Notes under the pieces: generated by a model
Databases searched by the model: none
What the model was told of the DNA's origin: nothing
The model's input: the letters and a program-made list of their open reading frames with translations, nothing else
Program-made: the position numbers and the translations under genes
DNA from: Actinomycetales bacterium
Lineage (GTDB): Bacteria > Actinomycetota > Actinomycetes > Actinomycetales > Cellulomonadaceae
Assembly (NCBI GenBank): GCA_012514835.1
Contig: JAAYZM010000515.1
Coordinates: 1 to 14,159 of the forward strand
Reading direction: 5' to 3'
DNA length: 14,159 bases
In this document: one piece after another, positions 7,737 through 14,106 of the stretch
Numbering within the stretch: position 1 is the first letter of the stretch
Layout: every line of letters starts with the position of its first letter

Positions 7737-8684
7737 TCAGTCCTCGTCGGGGAACGGCCACCCGTTCGGCTCGCACGGGGCGACCTTGATGGACTGCTGC
7801 TGCATGATCGGGGCGAGATCGCCCGCTCCCGTGCACGAGACGTGCTGCTTGCCGAGCAGGTGACCCACCTCGTGGTTGATCACGTACTGGCGGTACTGGG
7901 TGCGCGAGGCGAACTCCTCGGTCGCGTCCACCCAGCGCGTGTAGTTGATCGCGGCGTGGCCGTAACGGCCGCACGAGTACTCGCCCGCCGTGTTGAGCGG
8001 CGCGCACATCTCGTCGACCTTGTCAGGCGTCGCGAGGACCACCCGCATGTCCGCCTCCCCCTCGACGCGCGCGAACGTCACGGTGCCCTCGTGGCCCCAG
8101 CCGCGCTCGTCGTTGAGGATCGTCATGACCATGTCGGCGAACTTCAGGCCGTCGACGGGCAGGCCCTCCTCAACCTCGACGCGCACACGCACGAGCTCCC
8201 CCGTGCCCGGTGCCGCGGACTCGCCCGGGACCCGCAGCAGCTCTCCGCCCGCGCTCGACGGCGTGCCAGCCTCGAGGATCCCCGCGAGACGGTCGGACTC
8301 GCTGAGCCCCGTCGCGTCGCGCTCCTCCGGGTCGACCGGTTCCTCGGTCTCCTCCGCCTGCTCCGGCTCCTTCGACTCGCCGTCGTCGGGCTCTTGCGAA
8401 GACTCCTCGGACTCGTCCGGGACGTCCGACGGCGAAGGCTCCTCGGACGGAGAAGGATCCACCGTCATGAGCCCGAGCCCCTCGCCCGCGAGCTGCTCGG
8501 CGAGCGTGTCCTGCGGGACCTCCTGGTGCGTGAGCGCCCCCGCGCCGATCCCCGCCCCGAAGGACACGCACACGGCCGCAAGCAGGATCGGGACACGCAC
8601 GACCCGCCGCGCCGCGATGCGCGCTCTCGCGTGCTGCGGCGTCGTCGCCTGCTCCGCGTCCGCGGTCGCCTGTCGCCATGCCAT
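7737..8684 (-). CDS. DUF3152-domain membrane-anchored putative zinc metalloprotease
   Basis: The protein has 315 residues: a short basic cytoplasmic tail, one membrane segment at about 31-51 (VPILLAAVCVSFGAGIGAGAL), a long acidic Ser/Pro/Glu-rich linker at about 77-122, and a C-terminal globular domain. That domain carries HEVGHLLGKQH at 271-281, the zinc-binding HExxHxxGxxH signature (His271, Glu272, His275, His281) of metzincin-like peptidases. Cys227, Cys238, Cys284 and Cys304 lie outside the membrane and could form two disulfides. The family is DUF3152; I recall the M. tuberculosis Rv3207c protein as a member. Substrate and activity are not established. The ATG at 8684 precedes the basic tail; GAACAT lies six bases upstream and might be a leaderless -10. 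It reads divergently from the TetR gene 59 bases away and in line with adnA. Confidence 0.85.
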   Translation of the reverse strand: MAWRQATADAEQATTPQHARARIAARRVVRVPILLAAVCVSFGAGIGAGALTHQEVPQDTLAEQLAGEGLGLMTVDPSPSEEPSPSDVPDESEESSQEPDDGESKEPEQAEETEEPVDPEERDATGLSESDRLAGILEAGTPSSAGGELLRVPGESAAPGTGELVRVRVEVEEGLPVDGLKFADMVMTILNDERGWGHEGTVTFARVEGEADMRVVLATPDKVDEMCAPLNTAGEYSCGRYGHAAINYTRWVDATEEFASRTQYRQYVINHEVGHLLGKQHVSCTGAGDLAPIMQQQSIKVAPCEPNGWPFPDED

Positions 8685-8707
8685 CGGTCCATGTTCTCAT
8701 CGGTCCA
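8682..8707. promoter_or_regulatory. 10-bp direct repeat in the DUF3152/TetR divergent promoter region
   Basis: CATCGGTCCA occurs twice, at 8682-8691 and 8698-8707, a start-to-start distance of 16 bp (about 1.5 helical turns). The first copy covers the DUF3152 start codon and its possible -10; the second ends just upstream of the TetR -35 position. It is a candidate binding site for the divergent regulator, although TetR operators are usually inverted repeats. Confidence 0.4.
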
Positions 8708-8731
8708 CGCCCTCGGGGCAAGCTGTGCCGC

Positions 8732-8743
8732 TACGATCGGCCC
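8732..8743 (+). promoter_or_regulatory. -10 element and leaderless start spacing for the TetR gene
   Basis: TACGAT at 8732-8737 matches TANNNT. Six bases later comes the GTG at 8744, with no Shine-Dalgarno, as expected for a leaderless mRNA. No good -35 is visible. Confidence 0.6.
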
Positions 8744-9409
8744 GTGAGCAGCCCCGCCGAGACGCCCCGCCGCACTCGCATGTCGCGCGACGCGCGGCGC
8801 GAGCAGGTGCTCGAGATCGCCCAGGAGCTCTTCGCCACGCAGGGCTACCACCACGTCTCGATGGACGACATCGCGGACCAGGCGCTCGTCTCCAAGCCCG
8901 TGCTCTACCGGCACTTCCCGTCCAAGCTCGACCTCTACCTCGCGGTGGTGGACCGAGGAGGAGAAGCGCTGGTCAGCGCCGTGTCCATGGCCCTCGAGCC
9001 GGTCTCCGGCGGAGCCGTGGAACCCGGTGACGGCAAGGCCGTGGTGCACGCCCTCGTGCGCGCCTACTTCGGGTACGTCGAGTCCGCGGGACAGTCCGCG
9101 TCGCTGCTCTTCGAGTCCGACGTCACGCGCGACGACGACGTCCGAGCCCGGGTCGAGAGCGCCTCCGCCGAGACCGCCCGGCACATCTCCGAGGTGCTCG
9201 AGCACTACACAGGACTTCCACACGAGCACAACGAGCTCGTCGCAACCGCGCTGGTCGGGATGGCCCAGATCGCCGCGAGCGCCCGCCATCGCGGCGACGG
9301 CCCGTACGCCACGATGCCCGTCGACGAGGCCGCCGAGCTGGTCGCGCGCGTCGCGTGGGGCGGCATCAAGGGGCTCGTGCGCACCGAGGCTCCCGCCTCG
9401 AACGACTGA
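8744..9409 (+). CDS. TetR/AcrR-family transcriptional regulator
   Basis: The product is 221 residues. The N-terminal TetR helix-turn-helix spans about 18-65: RREQVLEIAQELFATQGY leads into MDDIADQALVSKPVLYRHFP, where the recognition helix is SKPVLYRHF (50-58), then SKLDLY. The remaining 150 residues form the all-helical ligand and dimer domain, which shows no motif revealing the ligand. The GTG at 8744 was chosen because of the -10 six bases upstream; an ATG at 8780 (MSRDARREQ) is a possible alternative, and the ATG at 8678 would place the promoter inside the gene. It is divergent from the DUF3152 gene and may control it and itself. The position matches what I recall for M. tuberculosis Rv3208, also a TetR-family gene beside a DUF3152 gene. 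Confidence 0.9.
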   Translation: MSSPAETPRRTRMSRDARREQVLEIAQELFATQGYHHVSMDDIADQALVSKPVLYRHFPSKLDLYLAVVDRGGEALVSAVSMALEPVSGGAVEPGDGKAVVHALVRAYFGYVESAGQSASLLFESDVTRDDDVRARVESASAETARHISEVLEHYTGLPHEHNELVATALVGMAQIAASARHRGDGPYATMPVDEAAELVARVAWGGIKGLVRTEAPASND

Positions 9410-9457
9410 GTGGTCAGGGGCTGCCGAGGTCCGACGGCGGTCTCCTTGGTCACTGCG

Positions 9458-9479
9458 CGCCCACGCGGCCGCGTGCGCG
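9458..9479. terminator. Strong GC hairpin downstream of the TetR gene
   Basis: CACGCGGCCGCGTG (9462-9475) is a perfect 14-bp palindrome containing a NotI site. After one C/C mismatch three more pairs form (9458-9460 with 9477-9479). As RNA it would fold with a short loop at GGCC. It begins about 50 bases after the TetR stop and has no T-tract, so it may be a terminator, a pause site or a protein-binding palindrome. Confidence 0.4.
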
Positions 9480-9527
9480 GGTGTACGCCCGGCGCGAACG
9501 CCTCGCAGCGAGCCTCCACGGGCGACC

Positions 9528-9533
9528 TAGGAT
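9528..9533 (+). promoter_or_regulatory. -10 element for the DUF3107 gene
   Basis: TAGGAT matches TANNNT and lies about 60 bases before the start codon, so this transcript would have a leader of roughly 50 nt. Consistent with that, this gene has a real Shine-Dalgarno, GGAAGG at 9580-9585. Confidence 0.45.
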
Positions 9534-9592
9534 GTCGCCGGTAGGCGGGACGCGCCACGAAGCGGCCGGCGACAGCGACGGAAGGCATGACA

Positions 9593-9820
9593 GTGGAGAT
9601 CACGATCGGTGTGCAGCACCTGGCCCGCGAGCTCGTGGTGGAGTCCGACCTGACGGCGGACGAGGCCTCGGCCGCCGTGGCCGCCGCGCTGTCCGGCGCC
9701 GCGACGCTCGAGCTCAAGGACACCCGCGGGCGACGCATCGTGGTCCCGACCGCGTCGATCGGCTACATCGAGATCGGCACCGAGTCGCCGCGCCCCGTGG
9801 GCTTCGGCACCGTCAAGTAG
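9593..9820 (+). CDS. DUF3107-family small conserved protein
   Basis: This is a 75-residue protein of DUF3107, a family found in actinobacteria. It is a compact predicted beta/alpha fold: strand VEITIGVQHLARELVVES, a helix over DLTADEASAAVAAAL, then strands ending in ASIGYIEIGTE and a conserved-looking RPVGFG near the C-terminus. There is no signal peptide, membrane segment or catalytic motif, and the function is unknown. The GTG at 9593 is preferred over the ATG at 9587 for two reasons: GGAAGG (9580-9585) is seven bases from the GTG but only one from the ATG, and the family members I recall begin at this point (for example MEVKIG in M. tuberculosis Rv3208A). It follows the TetR gene by 183 bases with its own promoter and converges on the ferritin-like gene. 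Confidence 0.85.
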   Translation: MEITIGVQHLARELVVESDLTADEASAAVAAALSGAATLELKDTRGRRIVVPTASIGYIEIGTESPRPVGFGTVK

Positions 9821-9821
9821 C

Positions 9822-9844
9822 GCCAGCCTTCAAGCGGCGCTGGC
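9822..9844. terminator. Hairpin between convergent DUF3107 and ferritin-like genes
   Basis: GCCAGC (9822-9827) pairs with GCTGGC (9839-9844) around an 11-base loop, filling nearly the whole 26-base gap between the two stop codons. It could act on both strands. The stem is only 6 bp and has no T-tract, so confidence is limited. Confidence 0.4.
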
Positions 9845-9846
9845 CT

Positions 9847-10524
9847 TCAGGCCGCGAGCCCGAGCCGCTCCATGCGGCGGGTGTGCTCGGCGGTGAGCAC
9901 GGAGAACACGCGCTGCACCCGGTCCTCGTTCGCGGTGGCCTCCTCGGCGGCACCCGCCGCGAGGAGCCGCCCGAACGCGGGCTGGCGCACGATCGCGCCC
10001 TGGATCACGGCGAGCGCGTCCCCCACGAGGCGCCTGCCCCACAGCGCGAGACGGGACGCGGTCACGTCGTCCGCGAGCACGACGGCGAGCTGACCCACGA
10101 CGAGCTCCGCGTAGTCCGGGTCGCCCAGCAAGGAGCTGACGAGCTCCCGTGAGGTGTCGTCCGCACCCTCGGCGAGCAGCCGCAAGAAGTCGTCGGCCAC
10201 CGCGTAGCCGATGAACGCCTTGAGGAGCCGCTCCGACCAGGTTCCCGCCGTCGTCCGCAGCTCGAAGTCCTCGATCACGCCGTCGAACGGGGACATGGTC
10301 TGCGCCGGGTCCCCACCGAGCTCGACGATGCGCTCCACGAGCCGCTCCTGGCGCTCGAGGGCTCGCGTGGCGGAGCGTGCGATGACCTGGCGCTCACCGA
10401 TGCTGGGCGCGAGCGCGGAGTCTCCCGCGAGGCGCACGAAGGACTCGAACTCGAACTCGGCCGCGAGCCCGAGGAGCGCCAACGTGTCCTGCTCCGGGTC
10501 GGGCGGCGTCTGGGCTGTAGTCAC
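9847..10524 (-). CDS. Ferritin-like-fold protein of the MiaE-like family, metal site apparently degenerate
   Basis: The protein has 225 residues and is predicted to be all helical, with no signal peptide. It matches the actinobacterial ferritin-like group related to tRNA hydroxylase MiaE; I recall M. tuberculosis Rv3210c at the same relative position. Recognisable elements are LLGLAAEFEFESFVRLAGD (17-35), the second helix ARSATRALERQERLVERI (49-66), ALWGRRLVGDAL (160-171) and the C-terminal EHTRRMERLGL. In the related proteins I remember, the second helix carries an AAEFEH-type diiron motif; here the aligned residues are TRALER, so the expected Glu and His would be Ala55 and Arg58. A metal-free role is therefore possible. 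The GTG at 10524 is set by TAGGAT exactly six bases upstream. The gene converges on DUF3107 and diverges from the DEAD-box helicase. Confidence 0.8.
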   Translation of the reverse strand: MTTAQTPPDPEQDTLALLGLAAEFEFESFVRLAGDSALAPSIGERQVIARSATRALERQERLVERIVELGGDPAQTMSPFDGVIEDFELRTTAGTWSERLLKAFIGYAVADDFLRLLAEGADDTSRELVSSLLGDPDYAELVVGQLAVVLADDVTASRLALWGRRLVGDALAVIQGAIVRQPAFGRLLAAGAAEEATANEDRVQRVFSVLTAEHTRRMERLGLAA

Positions 10525-10536
10525 CGCGGAATCCTA
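10525..10536 (-). promoter_or_regulatory. -10 element and leaderless start spacing for the ferritin-like gene
   Basis: On the minus strand TAGGAT (10536-10531) is followed by TCCGCG and then the GTG start at 10524. This is the third case in the window of TANNNT, six bases, GTG with no Shine-Dalgarno. Confidence 0.6.
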
Positions 10537-10598
10537 ACGCCGCACCGGCCCGCCACGGCCGCGCGTCGATACCGCCGCCCCTTCGCGCCGTCGTCCGA

Positions 10599-10604
10599 TA
10601 GCAT
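10599..10604 (+). promoter_or_regulatory. -10 element for the DEAD-box helicase gene
   Basis: TAGCAT fits TANNNT. Transcription would start near 10611, leaving a leader of about 187 nt before the GTG at 10798. No clear -35 is visible. It lies about 70 bases from the divergent promoter of the ferritin-like gene. Confidence 0.45.
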
Positions 10605-10688
10605 GTGTCCGTTCAACGGTTGCCCGGTCGTCTCGACGATCCGCTGGCCCACCCGCTCGCCGGGTGACGTCGCCGGCACAGCCCTTCA

Positions 10689-10731
10689 CGATCGGCTGCC
10701 GACCATCACGCGATGGCGCACGTACCGATCG
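10689..10731 (+). promoter_or_regulatory. Nested stem-loop in the helicase 5' leader
   Basis: An outer 7-bp stem pairs CGATCGG (10689-10695) with CCGATCG (10725-10731). Inside it CCATC (10703-10707) pairs with GATGG (10712-10716) around the loop ACGC, extended by two G-C pairs if A10702 bulges out. A structured leader suits a gene whose product remodels RNA, but no known riboswitch class is recognised. Confidence 0.35.
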
Positions 10732-10759
10732 ACGGGCCCACGAGGGCACCGACTCGGAG

Positions 10760-10799
10760 ACGTCTGACGCCGCCGCACGCACGAAGGCACCCCAGACGT
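10760..10799 (+). promoter_or_regulatory. Hairpin that would cover the helicase Shine-Dalgarno and start codon
   Basis: ACGTCTG (10760-10766) pairs with CAGACGT (10793-10799), which includes the first two bases of the GTG start. Inside the loop GCC (10769-10771) can pair with GGC (10786-10788), covering part of the Shine-Dalgarno GAAGG (10783-10787). This could limit translation until the structure is opened. Confidence 0.4.
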
Positions 10800-12513
10800 G
10801 ACTACTACTCCTCTCGAGACCACCCAGAACGAGCAGGGCATGCCCCTCGTCGAGGCGACGCACGCGAGCGTGCAGGCCTCCGACACGACGTTCGCCGACT
10901 ACGGCGTGCGCAGCCAGATCGTCGACGCCCTCGCGGGCGCCGGCATCACCGCCCCGTTCCCCATCCAGGCGATGACGCTCCCCGTCGCGCTCTCCGGCCA
11001 CGACATCATCGGCCAGGCCAAGACCGGCACGGGCAAGACCCTCGGCTTCGGCGTGCCGCTCCTGCACCGCGTCGTCGCGCCCGGCGAGGAGGGCTACGAC
11101 GAGCTGCCCGCCCCGGGCAAGCCGCAGGCCCTCGTGGTCGCGCCGACCCGCGAGCTCGCGGTCCAGGTGGCCGGCGACCTCACCATGGCGTCCTCGAAGC
11201 GCTCCGTGCGGATCGTGCAGATCTACGGCGGCCGCGCGTACGAGCCCCAGATCGAGGCGATCAACCGCGGCGTCGAGGTCGTGGTCGGCACGCCCGGCCG
11301 CATGATCGACCTGCTACAGCAGGGCCACCTCGACCTGTCCTACGTCAAGTGCGTCGTGCTCGACGAGGCCGACGAGATGCTCGACCTGGGCTTCCTGCCC
11401 GACGTCGAGAAGCTGCTCGCGCGCACGCCCGCGTCCCGCCAGACCATGCTGTTCTCGGCCACGATGCCCGGGCCCGTCGTCGCGATGGCCCGCCGCTACA
11501 TGACGCAGCCCACGCACATCCGCGCGAACGACCCGGACGACGGCGGCGCGACGGTCAAGAACATCCGCCAGGTGGTCTACCGCGCCCACGCCCTCGACAA
11601 GGTCGAGGTGCTCGCCCGCATCCTGCAGTCCGAGGGTCGCGGCCTGTCGATCGTGTTCGCCCGCACCAAGCGCACCGCCGCGAAGGTGGCGGACGACCTC
11701 GTCGAGCGCGGCTTCGCGGCCGCGTCGCTGCACGGCGACCTCGGCCAGGGTGCCCGTGAGCAGGCCCTGCGCGCGTTCCGCAACGGCAAGGTCGACGTCC
11801 TCGTCGCCACGGACGTCGCCGCGCGCGGCATCGACGTGGACGACGTCACGCACGTGGTCAACTACCAGTGCCCCGAGGACGAGAAGGTCTACCTGCACCG
11901 CACCGGCCGCACGGGCCGCGCGGGCAACAAGGGCACGGCCGTGACGTTCGTCGACTGGGACGACGTCCCCCGCTGGGGCCTCATCAACAAGGCCCTCGAC
12001 CTCGGGTTCCCCGAGCCCGTCGAGACCTACTCCTCGTCGGCGCACCTCTACACCGACCTCAACATCCCCGAGGGCACGAAGGGCCGCCTGCCCGCGTCCG
12101 CGCGGACCCGCGCAGGCCTCGGCGCCGAGGTGCTCGAGGACCTCGGCGAGACGGGCAAGAAGGTCACCCGCGACGGCGGTCGCGACGGTGGCCGTGGGCG
12201 CTCCGAGCGCGGCTCAGGCCGAGGCGAGGGTGGCCGAGGCGGTCGCGACGGCGGAGCGCGCCGCGAGCGCGGCACCTCCGAGCGCGGGGGGTCCGACGGC
12301 GGTCAGACCCGAACCCGCACGCGGCGCCGCCGTGGCGGTGCGGGCGGCGAGGGTGCGTCCCAGGGCGCATCGTCCGGTCAGCAGACCGAGTCCTCCCGCC
12401 CGGCGTCGACCGATTCCGGCGAAGGTACCGGGGCGTCCCGTAACCGCCGTCGTCGTCGCCGTCGCTCCTCTGGCTCTGGCTCCGACGCCACCGCCACCCC
12501 CACCCAGGACTGA
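10798..12513 (+). CDS. rhlE: DEAD-box ATP-dependent RNA helicase, RhlE-like, with Arg/Gly-rich tail
   Basis: The 571-residue protein contains all SF2 DEAD-box motifs. These are Phe32 and the Q motif PFPIQ (53-57), Walker A AKTGTGKT (74-81), PTREL (116-120), TPGR (165-168), DEAD (189-192), SAT (220-222), RecA domain 2 with ATDVAARGID (337-346), and HRTGRTGR (367-374). It would unwind or remodel RNA, as in ribosome assembly or mRNA decay in cold. From about 455 to the end is a disordered tail rich in RGG, RDGG and Arg runs (RNRRRRRRR at 548-556), expected to bind RNA and perhaps support condensates or a degradosome. The GTG at 10798 has GAAGG ten bases upstream. The leader is long and foldable. 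I recall M. tuberculosis Rv3211 (rhlE) in the same place. The gene stops six bases before the convergent GH43-like gene, with no terminator between. Confidence 0.93.
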   Translation: MTTTPLETTQNEQGMPLVEATHASVQASDTTFADYGVRSQIVDALAGAGITAPFPIQAMTLPVALSGHDIIGQAKTGTGKTLGFGVPLLHRVVAPGEEGYDELPAPGKPQALVVAPTRELAVQVAGDLTMASSKRSVRIVQIYGGRAYEPQIEAINRGVEVVVGTPGRMIDLLQQGHLDLSYVKCVVLDEADEMLDLGFLPDVEKLLARTPASRQTMLFSATMPGPVVAMARRYMTQPTHIRANDPDDGGATVKNIRQVVYRAHALDKVEVLARILQSEGRGLSIVFARTKRTAAKVADDLVERGFAAASLHGDLGQGAREQALRAFRNGKVDVLVATDVAARGIDVDDVTHVVNYQCPEDEKVYLHRTGRTGRAGNKGTAVTFVDWDDVPRWGLINKALDLGFPEPVETYSSSAHLYTDLNIPEGTKGRLPASARTRAGLGAEVLEDLGETGKKVTRDGGRDGGRGRSERGSGRGEGGRGGRDGGARRERGTSERGGSDGGQTRTRTRRRRGGAGGEGASQGASSGQQTESSRPASTDSGEGTGASRNRRRRRRRSSGSGSDATATPTQD

Positions 12514-12519
12514 CCCCTC

Positions 12520-13431
12520 TCACCTCTCGGCGAGCGTCACCGTCTCGTCCGTCTCGACGAGGCGGCGCAGGACGGTGCGCTCGTTCGGGGTGTCGTTGGG
12601 CTGGTGCAGGGTGAGCAGCAGCTCGCCGTCGAGGAGTCGCGCGATCATCCCGTGCCCGCCGTCGGCCCCCCACAGCGGCTCGGCCTCCTGCACCCAGGGG
12701 CCCGTCACGTGGCCCGAGGTGGAGCGCGCGATCCCCATCGCGTAGCCCTGGTCGCCAAAGCTCGACCACAGCATGATGAGCGCGCCCGAGGCGAGCCGGT
12801 GCAGGAACGGCCCGTCGGTGACGTAGGCCTTCGCGTCCGCCGGGATGCGCGGGTGGTTGAGCGGGCGCACCCACGCGGCGGACGACGCGGCGAAGAGCGT
12901 CCGTGGCTCACCGACCGGCTCGCGAAGGTCGCGTGAGAGGCGCTGCGCGACCACCTCGCCGTCGAGCACCTGCTCCCACTCGTGACAGAACACCAACCAC
13001 GGGTCGCCGTCGGGGTCGACGTGGAGGGTCCCGTCGAGGCACTCCCAGTCACGCGGCGTGACCGGGCCGTCGCTCCACGGCTCATAAGGGCCCTCGGGGC
13101 GGGTGGCGGCGAGAATCTGCGTGCCGCGACACACGCCTTCGGCCTTGAAGGTCGCGAACATGAACCAGCGCCCCTGGTAGGGGTGGACCTCGGGCGCCCA
13201 GAAGTTGCGGTCGCTCCAGAAGCCGACCGGCGGGCGGAACGCGGGGACCGGCCCCTCCCACGAGGCGAGATCGGTGCTGCGATAGCAGTCGAACCCGGTG
13301 GCCGGAGGGCGCCAGATGTCGGCGTCCGTGCTGCCGAACAGATAGTAGGCGCCCTCGTCGGGCACGGTGAGCAGGTAGGGGTCGCGGATCTGGATGTCGG
13401 CGAGCGTCACGTGAGCCATCGGCTCCATCAT
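12520..13431 (-). CDS. Glycoside hydrolase family 43-like protein (five-bladed beta-propeller), intracellular
   Basis: The 303-residue protein has GH43-type propeller features: RDPYLL with the expected catalytic-base Asp17, FWAPEVHPY (77-85) and LDGTLHVDPDGDPWLVF (132-148) with Asp133 at the pKa-modulating position. VTDGPFLHR (204-212) holds Asp206 where many GH43 enzymes have the catalytic acid Glu. Related GH43 proteins I recall also read TDGPF, so this may be a subfamily trait. There is no signal peptide, so it probably acts on imported oligosaccharides; the substrate (arabino- or xylo-oligosaccharides are typical) cannot be told from sequence. The start is uncertain: ATG 13431, ATG 13428 or ATG 13419 (MAHVTLADIQ) are in frame, none with a good Shine-Dalgarno. 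It lies 51 bases downstream of the MarC-family gene on the same strand and does not belong functionally to the repair/RNA genes around it. Confidence 0.85.
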   Translation of the reverse strand: MMEPMAHVTLADIQIRDPYLLTVPDEGAYYLFGSTDADIWRPPATGFDCYRSTDLASWEGPVPAFRPPVGFWSDRNFWAPEVHPYQGRWFMFATFKAEGVCRGTQILAATRPEGPYEPWSDGPVTPRDWECLDGTLHVDPDGDPWLVFCHEWEQVLDGEVVAQRLSRDLREPVGEPRTLFAASSAAWVRPLNHPRIPADAKAYVTDGPFLHRLASGALIMLWSSFGDQGYAMGIARSTSGHVTGPWVQEAEPLWGADGGHGMIARLLDGELLLTLHQPNDTPNERTVLRRLVETDETVTLAER

Positions 13432-13482
13432 GGCCCGCGCGGGGGGCGAGGGTGCGTCATCGCGGCGGCGCGGCCTGCGGTC

Positions 13483-14106
13483 TCAGCCGGCCTGGGCGAC
13501 GAAGGCGAGCACGGCGTCGGCGATCATCTGCACGGCGATCGCCGCGAGCAGCAGACCGGCGATGCGCGAGACGAGGATGGTCCCGGACTCGCGCAGCACG
13601 CGCCGGATGACCCCGGCGAATCGCATCGAGAGCCACAAGCACGCGCACACGGCCACGAGCGCGACCCCGACGGACCCCCACTGCGCGGGCCCGTCCGCGT
13701 TCGCGACGAACACCATGGTCGCGACGATCGCGCCGGGCCCGGCGAGCAACGGCGTGCCGAGCGGCACGAGCGCCACGTTGACCTGCTTGTTGGGCGACGG
13801 CTCCGGGTTCTCCATCTTGCCCGTGAGCAGCTCCATCGCCACGAGCAGCAGGAGCAGCCCGCCGGAAGCCTGGAGCGCGGGGATCGACACGTGCATGTAG
13901 TCGAGCACCTGCTTGCCGAACACCGCGAACACGGCGATCACGGCAAACGCCACGACCACGGCCTGCAGGGCCGCCCGCTTGCGCTGCACGCGCGTCATCG
14001 AGGAGGTCAGCGCGAGGAAGATCGGCACGGTCCCGGGCGGGTCCATGATCACGAACAGCGTCACGAACACCGAGACGAGCAGCTGCCAGTCGAGGAGCTC
14101 GGGCAT
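13483..14106 (-). CDS. MarC-family (UPF0056) integral membrane protein
   Basis: The 207-residue protein has about six hydrophobic segments: roughly 8-30, 45-63, 75-95, 110-135, 140-160 and 180-205. The first contains the family hallmark FVIMDPPGTVPIFLALT (18-34), and GTPLLAGPGAIVATM (117-131) is the equivalent element in the second half, giving the internal-repeat look of the family. Length is typical. Despite the name, E. coli MarC has been reported not to be involved in multiple antibiotic resistance, and transport substrates are not established. The ATG at 14106 overlaps the stop of the preceding minus-strand gene as TGATG, so the two are probably translationally coupled. Confidence 0.9.
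   Translation of the reverse strand: MPELLDWQLLVSVFVTLFVIMDPPGTVPIFLALTSSMTRVQRKRAALQAVVVAFAVIAVFAVFGKQVLDYMHVSIPALQASGGLLLLLVAMELLTGKMENPEPSPNKQVNVALVPLGTPLLAGPGAIVATMVFVANADGPAQWGSVGVALVAVCACLWLSMRFAGVIRRVLRESGTILVSRIAGLLLAAIAVQMIADAVLAFVAQAG

Noticed and set aside
7725..7737. Palindrome AGCCGG-A-CCGGCT between DUF3152 and adnA
   Set aside because: A one-base centre cannot form a normal hairpin loop and it overlaps the DUF3152 stop; expected by chance in GC-rich DNA.
4464..8747. A 1427-codon open frame on the plus strand
   Set aside because: It is antisense to adnA and DUF3152, whose frames carry clear motifs. Its translation is Arg/Leu/Glu-rich low-complexity sequence with no recognisable domain, as expected from GC bias.
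10605..10667. A 20-residue leader peptide (GTG to TGA) in the helicase 5' region
   Set aside because: Its GTG directly touches the proposed -10, so it would lie upstream of the transcription start; there is no Shine-Dalgarno.
13483..14106. Calling MarC a multidrug-resistance transporter
   Set aside because: The name is historical; membership in UPF0056 does not show drug export.
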